DNA of 64,000 bases from contig NZ_CP077769.1 of NCBI RefSeq assembly GCF_020386615.1, forward strand, positions 3,596,001-3,660,000. The letters are read 5' to 3'. Numbering within the stretch: position 1 is the stretch's first letter; each line of letters opens with the position of its first letter. The notes beneath the pieces were generated by a model. It saw nothing but the letters and a program-made list of their open reading frames with translations, was not told where the DNA came from and made no database searches. Of the stretch, positions 62,108 to 64,000 are shown one piece after another. The stretch comes from Chitinophaga pendula (GTDB taxonomy: Bacteria; Bacteroidota; Bacteroidia; Chitinophagales; Chitinophagaceae). Position numbers and translations under genes: made by a program.

Positions 62108-63679
62108 ATGGAGCAACCACCCAGCTTCTGGACATTCCTCTCTCAGCAGTCCGGCAAACTACTGGAACAAACCCTCGAACATATCGGCCTTACCTGCATC
62201 TCCTTACTATTCGCAGTAGCCTTAGGCGTACTATTAGGTATACTCATCACCCGTAAACAAAAACTGGCGGGCATCATACTGGGCATCGCCGGCGTATTGC
62301 AAACCATTCCCAGCATCGCCCTATTGGGCTTCATGATCCCCTTGCTGGGCATCGGCCCCCGCCCCGCCATCGTCGCCTTATTCCTTTATGCTTTGCTACC
62401 TATCATCCGTAATACCTACACAGGCATTATGGGCGTGTCTCCTTCCGTAATCGAAGCCGCCAGAGGCATGGGAATGAGCGAACGGCAGATATTACGCAAA
62501 GTACAACTGCCTCTCGCAATGCCCGTACTCCTCGCCGGCATCCGCACCGCCACCGTCATCAATGTCGGCGTCGCCACCCTCGCCGCCTATATCGCCGCCG
62601 GCGGACTGGGAGAATTCATCTTCGGTGGCATCGCCCTCAATAATATGAATATGATGCTGGCAGGGGCCATCCCGGCCGCTTTGCTAGCTGTCGCCTTCGA
62701 CTGGGCCCTCTCCCGCCTGCAACATATGCAGTGGCGACGCACACGCGCCGCCACCTGGAGCCTCCCCGTCCTGTTACTGCTCCTGTCCTCCTTTTACCTC
62801 CTCCCCAGAGCCTATGGCAGCAAACTGGTAGCAGGATTCACCCCCGAATTCATGGGCCGAATGGATGGCTACCTCGGCCTAAAAAAAATATATAACCTGC
62901 AAATCCGCACAGTGGTCATCAACGATATGATCATGTACAAAGCAGCAGCAGAGAAAAGACTGGACGTCATCAGTGGCAGCAGCACCGACGGCAGGGTCAA
63001 AGCCTTCGACCTGCTCGTACTGGACGACGATAAACATATATTTCCACCTTACTACGCCGCCCCCATCGTACGCACCGCCACACTACAACAATATCCCACA
63101 CTCGCACCTGCGATCAACCTGCTGTCTGGCACTATTAATGATAGCATTATGACAGCACTTAACTACCGGGTGGATCATCTGAAACAAAGCCCGGAGAAAG
63201 TAGCTCGGGATTTCTTGCAGGACAAAGGATTACTGCAACCTGGCAGGGGCGGACAGGCAGGCACCATCGTCATCGGCTCCAAGATATTCGGCGATGGATA
63301 TATACTGGCAAATATGTACAAACTGCTGATAGAAGGTCATACCGACCTGCGCGTAGCTACCAAAACCGGCCTCGGCGGCACCAAAATATGCTTCGATGCC
63401 TTGCGTAACGCGCAGATCGATATGTACCCCGAATATAGCGGCACCGGCCTGCTGGCCATCCTCCAGGCAACACCTGCCGTAGTAGATTCCCTCCGGCAGG
63501 ACCCCGACCGTGTATACAATTATGTAAGACAACAATTCCTGCAACAATATGCGATCACATGGATGAAACCCATCGGCTTCAACAACACTTACGCTCTCAT
63601 GATGCGGAAACAACAGGCCCATGATCTCCATATCCGGTCCATATCCGACCTGCAGCAATATTTAAAGTCTCATAGGTAA
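62108..63679 (+). CDS. ABC permease fused to a binding domain with swapped halves (OpuC/EgtU type)
   Basis: The 523-residue protein joins a ProW-like permease (about 1-225, with EAA-loop EAARGMGMSERQILRKVQLP) to an OpuC-type substrate-binding domain. The binding domain is permuted: the second half of the standard order comes first (GFTPEFMGRMDGY at about 242, STDGRVKAFDL at about 291, DDKHIFPPYYAAP, LNYRVD, VARDFL), followed by the first half (TIVIGSKIFGDGYI at about 385, TGLGGTK, YPEYSGTG, GFNNTYA at about 489, SDLQQYL). All key segments are present. It is likely an importer of a quaternary-amine compound; the egtB gene right behind it suggests ergothioneine, hercynine or a betaine. Confidence 0.9.
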   Translation: MEQPPSFWTFLSQQSGKLLEQTLEHIGLTCISLLFAVALGVLLGILITRKQKLAGIILGIAGVLQTIPSIALLGFMIPLLGIGPRPAIVALFLYALLPIIRNTYTGIMGVSPSVIEAARGMGMSERQILRKVQLPLAMPVLLAGIRTATVINVGVATLAAYIAAGGLGEFIFGGIALNNMNMMLAGAIPAALLAVAFDWALSRLQHMQWRRTRAATWSLPVLLLLLSSFYLLPRAYGSKLVAGFTPEFMGRMDGYLGLKKIYNLQIRTVVINDMIMYKAAAEKRLDVISGSSTDGRVKAFDLLVLDDDKHIFPPYYAAPIVRTATLQQYPTLAPAINLLSGTINDSIMTALNYRVDHLKQSPEKVARDFLQDKGLLQPGRGGQAGTIVIGSKIFGDGYILANMYKLLIEGHTDLRVATKTGLGGTKICFDALRNAQIDMYPEYSGTGLLAILQATPAVVDSLRQDPDRVYNYVRQQFLQQYAITWMKPIGFNNTYALMMRKQQAHDLHIRSISDLQQYLKSHR

Positions 63680-63692
63680 CCACCAACTGCTT

Positions 63693-64000
63693 ATGCAACT
63701 ATCAGAACAATATCGCATCGTAAGAGAAAGATCCATGCAGATCTGCAAACCGCTACACACCGAAGACTTCGTCGTGCAGCCGGTCGTAGATGTCAGCCCT
63801 CCAAAATGGCATATGGGACACACCACCTGGTTCTTCGAAACCTTCCTGCTGAAACCCTATGCCAAAGGATACACCGAATTCGATGCTGACTACAACTTTG
63901 TATTCAACAGCTACTACGAATCCGTAGGCGCCAGGGTCATCCGCACCGACAGAGGTAACCTGAGCCGCCCGGGTGTAGAAGAAGTAATGCGCTACCGCGC
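63693..64000 (+). CDS. egtB: Ergothioneine biosynthesis protein EgtB, N-terminal part
   Basis: The frame is open from the ATG at 63693 to the window edge (about 102 residues seen). It has the DinB-like N-terminal domain with SPPKWHMGHTTWFFETF, whose His (H40, H43) include an expected iron ligand, then FNSYYESVGARV, both typical of EgtB/OvoA-type sulfoxide synthases that join hercynine and a thiol. The C-terminal FGE-like domain lies outside the window. The ATG is 13 bp after the transporter gene, so co-transcription is likely. An egtD gene should follow outside. Confidence 0.88.
   Translation, partial: MQLSEQYRIVRERSMQICKPLHTEDFVVQPVVDVSPPKWHMGHTTWFFETFLLKPYAKGYTEFDADYNFVFNSYYESVGARVIRTDRGNLSRPGVEEVMRYR

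Noticed and set aside
1..64000. CRISPR arrays, insertion sequences, prophage or plasmid features
   Set aside because: No spaced identical repeats of CRISPR size, no transposase or integrase gene, and no phage gene could be found.

Overview
The window looks like a chromosomal segment of a Bacteroidota bacterium, most likely a Chitinophaga-like member of the Chitinophagaceae. The evidence is a type IX-secreted protein with SprB-like repeats and a gliding-motility C-terminal domain, lipoproteins of Bacteroidota style, promoter -7 elements of the TAnnTTTG type, D(S/T)A sequons, and Bacteroidota-type AraC, DUF2157 and GlsB proteins. I saw no rRNA, tRNA, CRISPR array, insertion sequence or prophage.

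Layout. 0-0.4 kb: 5' part of a lipoprotein gene. 0.5-6.2 kb: RND tripartite efflux operon (tolC, acrA, acrB order, minus strand). 6.4-8.3 kb: a TMEM175-type channel and a DUF2157 membrane protein. 8.3-10.2 kb: class I terpene synthase plus isopentenyl-diphosphate isomerase, with a row of AACCATT repeats in front of the synthase. 10.6-12.7 kb: free methionine-R-sulfoxide reductase and a type IX-secreted protein. 13.3-31.8 kb: an exopolysaccharide locus. Fourteen-plus minus-strand genes encode the initiating dehydratase (PglF/WbpM type), Wza, a Wzc-type tyrosine kinase, UDP-HexNAc 6-dehydrogenase and 4-epimerase, Wzx, a probable Wzy, two GT4 transferases, acyltransferases, a beta-helix protein and PglC/D/E homologues. 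A convergent CpsB/YwqE tyrosine phosphatase closes the locus. It is preceded by a 1.2 kb non-coding leader region with repeats and a nested hairpin. 33-35.8 kb: lutABC lactate oxidation operon. 35.9-40.3 kb: lipoprotein, hydrolase, pirin, PIF1-like helicase. 40.9-47.6 kb: two AraC regulators flanking a Cys-less redoxin, an SDR, a PhyH-type dioxygenase and a GlsB protein, with hairpin-rich intergenic DNA. 47.7-51.2 kb: GNAT, Fur-family repressor and P1B-4 metal ATPase. 51.3-58.5 kb: PlsC, a large hybrid histidine kinase, M1 peptidase. 58.9-59.6 kb: a secreted protein made almost entirely of D(S/T)A repeats. 59.7-64 kb: disulfide oxidoreductase, OpuC/EgtUV-type ABC transporter and the start of egtB.

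How genes work together. The polysaccharide locus carries PglF, PglE, PglD and PglC homologues, so the repeat unit is probably started with a di-N-acetylbacillosamine-type sugar. The 6-dehydrogenase and epimerase would add an N-acetylhexosaminuronic acid, and Wzx/Wzy/Wza/Wzc with CpsB would export and control the polymer. The Fur-family gene and the P1B-4 ATPase form a local metal-efflux circuit: a perfect 7-1-7 palindrome lies on the -33 region of the ATPase promoter. At the right edge, a permease fused to a substrate-binding domain whose two halves are in swapped order sits directly before egtB, which suggests uptake of ergothioneine, hercynine or another betaine.

Most novel points: the circularly permuted binding domain beside egtB; the DSA-repeat protein, which matches the Bacteroidota O-glycosylation sequon 15 times; the Fur-type operator; and the structured leader of the polysaccharide operon.
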